In this document: one piece after another, positions 21,887-29,071 of the stretch
How positions within the stretch are numbered: the first letter of the stretch is position 1
Layout of the letters: every line of letters begins with the position of its first letter
NCBI GenBank assembly: GCA_945910425.1
Contig: CAMDYM010000008.1
Coordinates: forward strand, 1 to 48,617
Reading direction: 5' to 3'
From: an uncultured Candidatus Melainabacteria bacterium
GTDB taxonomy: Bacteria > Cyanobacteriota > Vampirovibrionia > Gastranaerophilales > Gastranaerophilaceae
DNA: 48,617 bases
The notes under the pieces: generated by a model
What the model saw: the letters and a program-made list of their open reading frames with translations, nothing else
What the model was told of the DNA's origin: nothing
Databases searched by the model: none
Program-made: the position numbers and the translations under genes

Positions 21887-21915
21887 ATTATCTATCGGAC
21901 ACAGCAATGTGTCAA
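21887..21915 (-). promoter_or_regulatory. Promoter of rplU-rpmA with inverted repeat over -35
   Basis: Minus strand: TTGACA (21910-21915), 17 bp, GATAAT (21887-21892). GACACATTGCTGTGTC, an inverted repeat with 6-bp arms, overlaps the -35 and could be an operator. Confidence 0.78.
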
Positions 21916-21935
21916 GTAATTTTAAAATTTGTTAA

Positions 21936-22259
21936 TTATTCTGATATGAAAATTTTAATCATTTTATAAAATTTTTCTGTCTGCTCCGGGGTAAGTTTTC
22001 GGATAAGACGAACCAGCTTATTTTCGGGCTCAGGAGTCGGAACAGTGTTGTTTGTATAAAATTTGTCGATATTAATTTGTAATACTTTAAGCATTTTCAA
22101 AAAAGTCGGAACGCTTGGAAAATGTACTCCGCGCTCGATTTTCCCTATTTGTTTATCTTCAATCCCTACAAGTTCTGCCAGTTCAAACTGTGTAAACCCA
22201 GCCTGTTTTCTGGAGTTTTTAATAATAATACCTATTTTTTGTGCGGAGATTTCATTCAT
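21936..22259 (-). CDS. XRE-family transcriptional regulator
   Basis: 107 residues. An HTH_3 domain spans about 8-63: IGIIIKNSRKQAGFTQFELAELVGI, with FTQFELAELVG as helix 2-turn and EDKQIGKIERGVHFPSV as recognition helix and following turn. The C-terminal ~35 residues (LVRLIRKLTPEQTEKFYKMI) are helical, perhaps for dimerisation. AAGGG lies 6-7 nt before ATG 22259. It is divergent from the pilin gene at 22400, and the 140-bp region between them carries two 16-bp operator-like palindromes in the two promoters, so it is most likely an autorepressor that also controls the pilin gene. Confidence 0.93.
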   Translation of the reverse strand: MNEISAQKIGIIIKNSRKQAGFTQFELAELVGIEDKQIGKIERGVHFPSVPTFLKMLKVLQINIDKFYTNNTVPTPEPENKLVRLIRKLTPEQTEKFYKMIKIFISE

Positions 22260-22273
22260 AGTTAACCCTTCTC

Positions 22274-22282
22274 ATACGCGTT
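22274..22282. promoter_or_regulatory. Operator half-site in the XRE gene leader
   Basis: ATACGCGTT matches one half plus centre of the 22355-22370 palindrome; it lies within the predicted 5' UTR of the XRE gene, just upstream of its ribosome site. Confidence 0.45.
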
Positions 22283-22294
22283 ATTTATAATCAT

Positions 22295-22324
22295 AATATA
22301 TCTATTTACCGTTAATCAGAACAA
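22295..22324 (-). promoter_or_regulatory. Candidate promoter of the XRE regulator
   Basis: Minus strand: TTGTTC (22319-22324), 18 bp, TATATT (22295-22300). Its -35 overlaps operator 22323-22338 by two bases. Confidence 0.5.
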
Positions 22325-22338
22325 CGCATAAGTGCGTT
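22323..22338. promoter_or_regulatory. Operator O2, imperfect 16-bp palindrome
   Basis: AACGCATAAGTGCGTT: arms AACGCA/TGCGTT. Lies between the two divergent -35 elements, touching that of the XRE gene; its centre is 32 bp (about three helical turns) from O1. Confidence 0.75.
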
Positions 22339-22346
22339 ATTATATA

Positions 22347-22375
22347 TTGACAACAACGCGTATACGCGTTATAAT
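22347..22375 (+). promoter_or_regulatory. Pilin promoter with operator O1 filling the spacer
   Basis: TTGACA (22347-22352), 17 bp, TATAAT (22370-22375): both hexamers are consensus. The spacer is almost wholly the perfect 16-bp palindrome AACGCGTATACGCGTT (22355-22370). A bound dimer would block RNA polymerase completely. Confidence 0.88.
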
Positions 22376-22399
22376 TTCTCCAAAACGGAGGGCGTAATT

Positions 22400-23089
22400 A
22401 TGGTTGGTAAAAAAGGGTTTACTCTGGCTGAGGTACTCATAACTCTTGGTATAATCGGTGTCGTTGCGGCATTAACAATCCCGTCATTGATGACAGCCTA
22501 TAAAAAGCATGTAATAGAAACACGCTTAAAACATTCGTATTCTTTATTAAATCAGGTAGTAAAACTTGCTCAAGCAGATTATGATGAGCCGTCAGGCTGG
22601 GATTATACGCTTGGAACGAGTGATTTTGCAAAAACTTATTTCTCACCGTATATGAAATCCGATATAAAAAAGAAAAATACGGGAAATTGGCATATCGTGA
22701 CATTGCTAAACGGGGTAACTTGGACTATTTCAAGATGGATGGGAGGACCTACTGGTGCCTCTTATCCTTATATTAGGATTAATATTGATATAAATGGAAC
22801 TTCTAAACCTAACAAACAAGGTGTAGATGTCTTTAATTTTTATATTCTTCCCCAAAAAAGAGGTTGGTATAATACAGGGGATGGTGATATTGCTTGTAAT
22901 GTTTCAGGTCCTGGTGTTTATTACGATGGGTACGGATTTTCTGATGATGAAATAAAAAATAATTATTACAGGGGGTGTGGATTTAATCCGGAAGAGGGCG
23001 AACCGTACGGTGCAGTAAATAGCTTTTGTGTTGCCTTGATTGTTCGCAATAATTGGAAAATCCCGAAAGATTATCCTATCAAGTTTTAG
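22400..23089 (+). CDS. Type IV pilin-like protein under XRE control (class B)
   Basis: 229 residues. Leader MVGKKG|FTLAEVLITLGIIGVVAAL: cleavage after G6, E+5, hydrophobic helix. The globular domain has DINGTSKPNKQGVD (about residues 134-147) and ends NNWKIPKDYPIKF, like the class B pilin at 1342. It is Trp-, Tyr- and Gly-rich with four or five cysteines, typical of an adhesive or minor pilin head. CGGAGGG is 7-8 nt before ATG 22400. A consensus promoter with an operator in its spacer implies strong expression when derepressed and near silence otherwise. No terminator precedes murF, 54 bp on. Confidence 0.87.
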   Translation: MVGKKGFTLAEVLITLGIIGVVAALTIPSLMTAYKKHVIETRLKHSYSLLNQVVKLAQADYDEPSGWDYTLGTSDFAKTYFSPYMKSDIKKKNTGNWHIVTLLNGVTWTISRWMGGPTGASYPYIRINIDINGTSKPNKQGVDVFNFYILPQKRGWYNTGDGDIACNVSGPGVYYDGYGFSDDEIKNNYYRGCGFNPEEGEPYGAVNSFCVALIVRNNWKIPKDYPIKF

Positions 23090-23143
23090 TTAACATTTAT
23101 AAATATAATATTCGTCTTAAGATTTTTGATATAAAATAATAAT

Positions 23144-24472
23144 ATGATGTTTAAACAAGATTTGATTAAGGCAACGGGAGCGGTTGTATTAAAGGATGAA
23201 ATTGAGGGGAATTTAGAGTTTAGGTTATCGACTGATACCCGTACGATTAGCCCTTCTGATATTTATTTACCCCTAAAGGGTGCAAATTTTGACGGTGAAA
23301 AGTTTATTGATTCCCCGGGGGTAAATGCGTATTTTACTACTCGGGATATTGTTACTGCTCAAGCTAAACTTGTTTTAAAGGTTGAAAATACTCTTGATGC
23401 GTATTTAAAGCTTGCGCAATTTTATATAAAGACAGTTTCGCCTGTTGTTATCGGTGTTACGGGAAGTTCCGGGAAAACTACGACAAAAGAAATTATTTAT
23501 TCCGTGCTTTCTCAAAAATTCAAAACTCATAAAACTTTTTCAAACCACAATAACGAAATAGGCTTTTGTCAGACAGCGCTTGGTATGAGTGAAGATACAG
23601 AAGTTCTTATTGTTGAAATGGGAATGAGAGGGTTAGGAGAAATTGAACTGATTTCAAAACATTTGAACCCGGATTATGCTGTTATTACAAACTGTGGCTC
23701 CGCTCATGTGGGGCGTTTAGGCTCGTTAGATAATATTGCAGTCGCAAAATGTGAGATTACATCCGGCTTAAAACAAAATGGCGTATTCCTTGCGTTAAAT
23801 CAGGATATTATTAAAAAACATGTTAATTTTAACGGTGAAAAGGTTTATTGTTCAATAAATGATGTTGAAATTCTTGAAAAATCCCCGTCACATTCAAAAT
23901 TTCGTTATAAGGGAGAAATTTATGAACTTAATGTTGAAGGGGATTATAATATAGAAAATTCACTTTCGGCAATTGAATTGGGGCTAAGGCTCGGAATGAC
24001 TTGTGAGGAGATTCGTAATGGGTTAGCTTCTTATCATCCGATAGAAAAACGTTGGGAAGTCGAAGAAATCAGAGGTTTAAAATTTATAAATGACAGTTAC
24101 AATGCTAATCCTGAGTCTATGAAGGCTTCTGTAAAAACTTTTGTCGAGCTTTATGAAAACCCTGTAGTTGTTTTAGGTAATATGGGTGAGCTTGGTGAAA
24201 ACGAGGTTGAATATCACAGGCAGGTTGGTGAGTATTTAGCAAATGTTAATGTAAATGTTAAATATTTAACTGTCGGAAGTTTGGCGCAAGAAATCGGGAA
24301 AGTGCTTTTAGCTCATGGGTTTGAGGTTGAATTTTTTGCTACAAACCAAGAGGTTTCATGTTACATTCTTGAAAACCTTGATAAGGGTAATACAATATTT
24401 TTAAAGGCTTCACGTTCAATGAAGTTTGAAGAGATTTTAGAGTCGGTAAAAAGAGGGATATGTAAATTATGA
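23144..24472 (+). CDS. murF: UDP-MurNAc-tripeptide--D-Ala-D-Ala ligase
   Basis: 442 residues. Mur ligase ATP-binding GVTGSSGKTTTKE (about residue 105-117), IVEMGMRGLGEI, ITNCGSAHVGRLGS, the FINDSYNANPESM segment and LGNMGELGE are MurF hallmarks. It adds D-Ala-D-Ala to the peptidoglycan precursor in the cytoplasm. First gene of murF-mraY-murD-ftsW-murG, overlapping mraY by 4 nt. Two tandem ATGs (23144, 23147) are possible starts; there is no ribosome site, and TATAAA (23130-23135) ends 8 nt before the ATG, so the mRNA may be nearly leaderless. Two copies of GGGGTAAAT (23265, inverted; 23318) lie in its 5' part. Confidence 0.95.
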   Translation: MMFKQDLIKATGAVVLKDEIEGNLEFRLSTDTRTISPSDIYLPLKGANFDGEKFIDSPGVNAYFTTRDIVTAQAKLVLKVENTLDAYLKLAQFYIKTVSPVVIGVTGSSGKTTTKEIIYSVLSQKFKTHKTFSNHNNEIGFCQTALGMSEDTEVLIVEMGMRGLGEIELISKHLNPDYAVITNCGSAHVGRLGSLDNIAVAKCEITSGLKQNGVFLALNQDIIKKHVNFNGEKVYCSINDVEILEKSPSHSKFRYKGEIYELNVEGDYNIENSLSAIELGLRLGMTCEEIRNGLASYHPIEKRWEVEEIRGLKFINDSYNANPESMKASVKTFVELYENPVVVLGNMGELGENEVEYHRQVGEYLANVNVNVKYLTVGSLAQEIGKVLLAHGFEVEFFATNQEVSCYILENLDKGNTIFLKASRSMKFEEILESVKRGICKL

Positions 24473-25449
24473 TAATGATAACAATCGCATTCTTGCTGGG
24501 AATGATTCTTTGTATGCTTTTAGGCGTACCTTATATTGATATGTTAAAAAAGAAAATGATTGGGCAGTATGTAAAAGAACTTGCGCCGGAAACTCATGCT
24601 AAAAAACAGGGAACTCCGACAACAGGTGGTGTTTTTATTATCGCAGCCATTATTATGGCATCTGTTACCGCGTTATCTCTTGCCCAGAAAATGACGACAG
24701 CTGCTTTGATTACGATAATGACGCTTGTTTTTTATACGTTTGCGGGATTTCAGGATGATTATATTAAAATAAAAGGTAAAGGAAATGACGGTTTAACTCC
24801 TCGCGGAAAACTTTTCAGACAAATTGCAATCGCGCTTTTGCCGACTTTGTTTTTAATAATTACTAATCCCAGTGCAACATTGTTTTCTGTCGGTAATTTT
24901 GCAATAGATTTAAAATGGTTATACCCGTTTTTTGCGGTATTTGTAATAACAGGAGCGTCAAACGCTTATAATTTAACAGACGGACTTGACGGTTTAGCAG
25001 CAGGCTGCGGAGTTCCCGCATTTATTGCCTGTGCCGTGATTTCTTTATCTATGGGTGAAACCGAATTGGCAATTATTTCAGCAGCGGTTGCGGGTTCTTT
25101 GTTGGGCTTTTTAAAGTTCAACAAACCAAAAGCCGAAGTATTTATGGGCGATACAGGCTCTTTGGCGATTGGCGGGTTGCTTGGAACGCTTGCAGTTTTG
25201 GGTAAATTTGAATTTTTATTAATTTTTATCGGCGGAGTTTTTGTTGTTGAAACTTTATCGGTGATTATTCAGGTGACAAGTTTTAAAACAACAGGTAAAA
25301 GAGTTTTTAAAATGGCGCCTATTCACCACCATTTTGAACTTTTAGGCTGGAATGAGAAAAAAGTTGTTGCGGTATTTACAACAGTTTCTTTTATTTTGTC
25401 AATCATTGCGGTTGTATTGTTTGAATTGTTCAGCAGAGGTATTTTGTAA
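24469..25449 (+). CDS. mraY: Phospho-MurNAc-pentapeptide transferase
   Basis: 326 residues, polytopic (about ten membrane segments). Motifs: KQGTPTTGGVFI, DDYIKIKG, the AYNLTDGLDGLAAG aspartate motif, FMGDTGSLAIGG and MAPIHHHFELLGW. It makes lipid I from UDP-MurNAc-pentapeptide and undecaprenyl phosphate at the inner membrane. Starts inside the murF stop region (ATGA overlap) and its stop overlaps the murD start, so the cluster is tightly coupled. Confidence 0.97.
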   Translation: MIMITIAFLLGMILCMLLGVPYIDMLKKKMIGQYVKELAPETHAKKQGTPTTGGVFIIAAIIMASVTALSLAQKMTTAALITIMTLVFYTFAGFQDDYIKIKGKGNDGLTPRGKLFRQIAIALLPTLFLIITNPSATLFSVGNFAIDLKWLYPFFAVFVITGASNAYNLTDGLDGLAAGCGVPAFIACAVISLSMGETELAIISAAVAGSLLGFLKFNKPKAEVFMGDTGSLAIGGLLGTLAVLGKFEFLLIFIGGVFVVETLSVIIQVTSFKTTGKRVFKMAPIHHHFELLGWNEKKVVAVFTTVSFILSIIAVVLFELFSRGIL

Positions 25450-26786
25450 TGGATTTAAAAGATAAAAAAGTTTTGGTTTTAGGTTTGTCAAAAAGCGGAA
25501 TTTCTGCTGCGAAGTTAGTTAAAAAACGCGGTGCGGATGTTTTTTTAACAGAAGGTAAAACTGAAGTCAATAAAGATAGAGTTGAGGAGCTTGAAAGTTT
25601 AGGTATTCATGTTGAATTTGGCGGACATAGCGATGAATTTATAAAAAATTCATCTTTTGCAGTGACAAGTCCGGGGATTCCACCGCATAGCGAGATTATG
25701 CAAAAATTAAAGGCTTTAAATATACCTGTGATTTCTGAACTTGAACTTGCTTATAAAAATTCCGATACTCCGTTTATAATTATTACGGGAACTAACGGGA
25801 AAACTACAACAACAGCATTAAGTGAGCATATTTTGAGTAAAAAATTTAAAGTTAAGGCTTGCGGAAATATTGGTCAGCCTCCTTGTGATATGGTTGATGA
25901 CGGGTTAGATTATTTTGTGTGTGAAGCAAGTTCTTTTCAGCTTGAAATGAGTCCGACGCTAAAGGCGTTTGTGTCAGTTTGGACAAATTTTACTCCCGAT
26001 CATATTGATTGGCACCAGGGATTGGAAAATTATTTTAATGCTAAGGCTAAAATTTTTAGAGGTGAACAAACAGCTCCATATAGTGTTTTAAACGCGAAAG
26101 ATGAAAAACTTTTAGAATTTTCAAAAGAAGTTTCGGGAACTGTTTTTATGTTTGGTGATAATATCGGCGATAATTGCTGTTATGTTGAAAATGATATGAT
26201 TTGTTTTAAACAAAACGGAGTTGCCGAGGAAATTATTTCACTAAAAGACTGTCCGATTATCGGAGAACACAATTACCAAAATATTATGTGCGGAATAATT
26301 TGTGCTAAGCTTGCAGGACTTGATAATGAAACTATAAAACAGGCAATTATTGAGTTTAAAGCTCCGCCACACAGGTTAGAAAAAATTACTCAAAAAGACG
26401 GAATAATTTATTATAACGATTCAAAGGCTACAAATCCTGAAGCCGCAATAGTTGCGATTAATTCATTTAATAATACGAATGTAGCATTGATTGCGGGCGG
26501 ACGGGATAAAAATACGGATTTAACGGAGTTTTGTGAATCTGTAAAAAATCATATAAAAACTGTTATCTTAATTGGGGAAGCAACCGAAAGATTTGAAGCT
26601 GAGCTTAAGAAAAACGGGTTTGATAATATTATAAGAGAAAAAACAATGCAGGATGCAATTGATAAGGGTGCAAGTTTAAACCCTGATGTAGTATTATTAT
26701 CACCTGCCTGTGCAAGTTTTGATATGTTTACGGGATATGAACAAAGAGGAGATGTTTTCAGAGAATATGTCTTATCGCGAGTATAA
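25449..26786 (+). CDS. murD: UDP-MurNAc-L-alanine--D-glutamate ligase
   Basis: 445 residues. LVLGLSKSGISAA at the N-terminal UDP-binding domain, TGTNGKTTTTALS (ATP loop), CEASSFQLE, TNFTPDHIDWH (typical MurD), NDSKATNPEA and IAGGRDKNTDL are all MurD signatures. ATG 25449 overlaps the mraY stop (TAATG). Adds D-Glu to the stem peptide. Its 3' end overlaps the ftsW start by about 20 nt. Confidence 0.97.
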   Translation: MDLKDKKVLVLGLSKSGISAAKLVKKRGADVFLTEGKTEVNKDRVEELESLGIHVEFGGHSDEFIKNSSFAVTSPGIPPHSEIMQKLKALNIPVISELELAYKNSDTPFIIITGTNGKTTTTALSEHILSKKFKVKACGNIGQPPCDMVDDGLDYFVCEASSFQLEMSPTLKAFVSVWTNFTPDHIDWHQGLENYFNAKAKIFRGEQTAPYSVLNAKDEKLLEFSKEVSGTVFMFGDNIGDNCCYVENDMICFKQNGVAEEIISLKDCPIIGEHNYQNIMCGIICAKLAGLDNETIKQAIIEFKAPPHRLEKITQKDGIIYYNDSKATNPEAAIVAINSFNNTNVALIAGGRDKNTDLTEFCESVKNHIKTVILIGEATERFEAELKKNGFDNIIREKTMQDAIDKGASLNPDVVLLSPACASFDMFTGYEQRGDVFREYVLSRV

Positions 26787-27972
26787 ATCACCACAAAGAC
26801 TTGAAAGAGAACGTAAAGAACGACGCAGGAAGAAAAGAAATTCTGATGTAATTCTTTCTCCGCCTGACCATTCGTTGATAGTTATAGTAGCTTTTTTGGT
26901 TATTATAGGTTTTTTGGCAATATTTTCAACAACTGCCCCAAAATGTATGAGAGAAGGAGTTAACCTTGTAACCTTTCTTGTAAAACAAGTAATTTATGCA
27001 GGTGTAGGTTTTTTTGCTATGGGCTTTTTTGCTCATTTTGATTATAAAAAGCTTGAAAAATATAATGATAAATTCATGTGGACTGTAATTGTTTTATTGT
27101 TAATTTTACAGTTTACACCGCTTGGGGTTGTTATTAATGGTGCAAAAAGGTGGATAAATCTCGGGTTTATGCAATTGCAGCCGTCTGAGCTTGCAAAACC
27201 TCTGTTTTGTATGGTTATAGCAAGTATGTTTAAAGACAGGGTTGATTTAAATGTGTTTGCTAAAAATCTTACAAATATTATTATTCCGATGGGTGTAATT
27301 CTTTTACTTATCTTAAAACAACCAAACTTAAGTATGGCAATAATTCTTTGTATGACAACGCTTGCTCTTTATATCTGTGCACGCGGGCCTTGGCTTCCTA
27401 TTTGGATTGGCTCGGGGGTTATGGGGTTAGGTATTTTAACTATGCTTCCAAAACTTTTGCATGGGTACCAAATGGACAGAATAAATATCTGGCTTAACCC
27501 GGGAAGTGACGCGCAGGGTAAAGGTTATAATATTATTCAATCTTTAATAGCCTTTGCTTCAGGCGGATTTAGCGGTGCAGGGTATGGCGGTTCAATCCAG
27601 AAGCTTGCGTATTTGCCTGAATGTCATACGGACTTTATTTTTGCAATTATCGCAGAAGAATTTGGGTTTTTGGGATGCTTCTTTGTTGTAGGGTTATTTG
27701 TGGCGCTTGTTCATAGAGGATTAAGAATTGCAAAACGCTGTCCTGATATGTACGGAAAACTTCTAGCCGTTGGTATTACATTTATTTTCGGATTTCAGGC
27801 GTTTTTAAATATGTCTGTTGCAAGTTCGTTTATGCCTGTAACAGGTGTTACTTTACCGTTTATAAGCTATGGCGGAACCTCAATTATTGTTTCCCTTGCC
27901 ATGGTCGGGGTGTTGTTAAATATTTCTAAACAAAGGATTAAAAGAATCAGAGCGGAGGAAGTTAATGCGTAA
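26767..27972 (+). CDS. ftsW: Lipid II polymerase FtsW (SEDS family)
   Basis: 401 residues. About 50 N-terminal residues are cytoplasmic and strikingly basic (RLERERKERRRKKRNSD), then roughly ten membrane segments. SEDS motifs: GAKRWINLGFMQLQPSELAK split as GAKRWIN and LQPSELAK, then AFASGGFSGAGYGGS and TDFIFAIIAEEFGFLG, and GVTLPFISYGGTS near the end. The glycosyltransferase works with a class B PBP in septal peptidoglycan synthesis. Start uncertain: ATG 26767 is preferred; ATG 26752 abuts the GAGGAG site. RodA is the alternative, but the location between murD and murG favours FtsW. Overlaps murG by 8 nt. Confidence 0.92.
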   Translation: MSYREYKSPQRLERERKERRRKKRNSDVILSPPDHSLIVIVAFLVIIGFLAIFSTTAPKCMREGVNLVTFLVKQVIYAGVGFFAMGFFAHFDYKKLEKYNDKFMWTVIVLLLILQFTPLGVVINGAKRWINLGFMQLQPSELAKPLFCMVIASMFKDRVDLNVFAKNLTNIIIPMGVILLLILKQPNLSMAIILCMTTLALYICARGPWLPIWIGSGVMGLGILTMLPKLLHGYQMDRINIWLNPGSDAQGKGYNIIQSLIAFASGGFSGAGYGGSIQKLAYLPECHTDFIFAIIAEEFGFLGCFFVVGLFVALVHRGLRIAKRCPDMYGKLLAVGITFIFGFQAFLNMSVASSFMPVTGVTLPFISYGGTSIIVSLAMVGVLLNISKQRIKRIRAEEVNA

Positions 27973-29071
27973 ATATTTTATAACAGGCGGAGGAACAGGC
28001 GGACATATTTACCCTGCGGTTGCTGTAGCCGATGAACTTTTAATGCTTGATGATACAGAAAAAATATACTATGTCGGAAATCCCGATAACCTTGAAGCAA
28101 CAATTGTCAAAGATAAGAACTATGAATTTTTACCCGTAAAATCTTCAGGCATGCCAAGAAAACTAAGTTTTGAGCTTGTTAAATGGGCGTTTAAGATGAT
28201 GTTTGCATGGTTAAAATGCTGTAAATATATTTATAGATATAAGCCTGATGTGATATTTGGGACAGGCGGTTATGTATCAGCACCCGTAATTTTTGCAGGG
28301 GTTACAATGAAGGTTCCTGTTGTTTTGCACGATTGTGATGCTAACCCGGGGCTTGTGACAAGAAAATTGGCTCCGTTTGCCAAAAATGTTTCCGTTGCTT
28401 TTGATGCTGCAAAAAGTAAGCTTAATAACAAAAATTGCTTTGTTAACGGAAACCCTATAAGAGAAAAATTTTCGACATTAACAAAATCTCAGGCAAGACA
28501 AGATTTGGGACTGGAAGATAAATTAACGCTTTGTATAATGGGCGGCTCTCAGGGGGCTAAGACGATTAATTCAGCATCTGTCGGGATTTTGAAAGATTTG
28601 TCTTTAAAATACGGTTTGCAGGTGATTTTTCAGACAGGAAAAAGAAATTTTGATGAGGTCGAAAATCAATTAAATGAAATTTACCCTGAATATAAAACTG
28701 ATAAAAATCTGATAGTAAGACCTTATTTTGAAGATATGGTAACTGTTTTAAAAGCTTGCGATATTGCGGTTTCTCGTGCGGGTTCGTTAAGTATCTCCGA
28801 ACTTTGTGCAAGCGGAATTGCTCCGATATTTATACCTTATCCGTATGCAGCAGCTGATCATCAGCGAAAGAATGCAAAATGTATGCTCAAAAGCGGTGCC
28901 GGGGTGTATTTGGAAGATGCTGAAACAACAGCTGAAACCCTTTTGCCGTTGATTATAGATCTTGTTAATAATCCTGAAAAGCTAACTCAAATTCAGCAAT
29001 CATCATTAAATCTTGCAAAATTTGACGGAGTTAAGGCTATTGTCAAACAGATTCAGAATTGTTTAGGCTAA
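27965..29071 (+). CDS. murG: UDP-GlcNAc--lipid I GlcNAc transferase
   Basis: 368 residues. TGGGTGGHIYPA at residues 7-18 (lipid I site), GTGGYVSAPV, HDCDANPGL, IMGGSQGAKTIN, and SRAGSLSISEL / PYPYAAADHQRKNA for UDP-GlcNAc binding. Makes lipid II at the cytoplasmic face of the membrane. GCGGAGGAA lies 5 nt before ATG 27965, inside the ftsW end. Last gene of the cluster; its stop overlaps the stop of the convergent M16 protease by 9 nt. murC, murB, murE, ddl, ftsQAZ, often next in other bacteria, are absent here. Confidence 0.97.
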   Translation: MRKYFITGGGTGGHIYPAVAVADELLMLDDTEKIYYVGNPDNLEATIVKDKNYEFLPVKSSGMPRKLSFELVKWAFKMMFAWLKCCKYIYRYKPDVIFGTGGYVSAPVIFAGVTMKVPVVLHDCDANPGLVTRKLAPFAKNVSVAFDAAKSKLNNKNCFVNGNPIREKFSTLTKSQARQDLGLEDKLTLCIMGGSQGAKTINSASVGILKDLSLKYGLQVIFQTGKRNFDEVENQLNEIYPEYKTDKNLIVRPYFEDMVTVLKACDIAVSRAGSLSISELCASGIAPIFIPYPYAAADHQRKNAKCMLKSGAGVYLEDAETTAETLLPLIIDLVNNPEKLTQIQQSSLNLAKFDGVKAIVKQIQNCLG

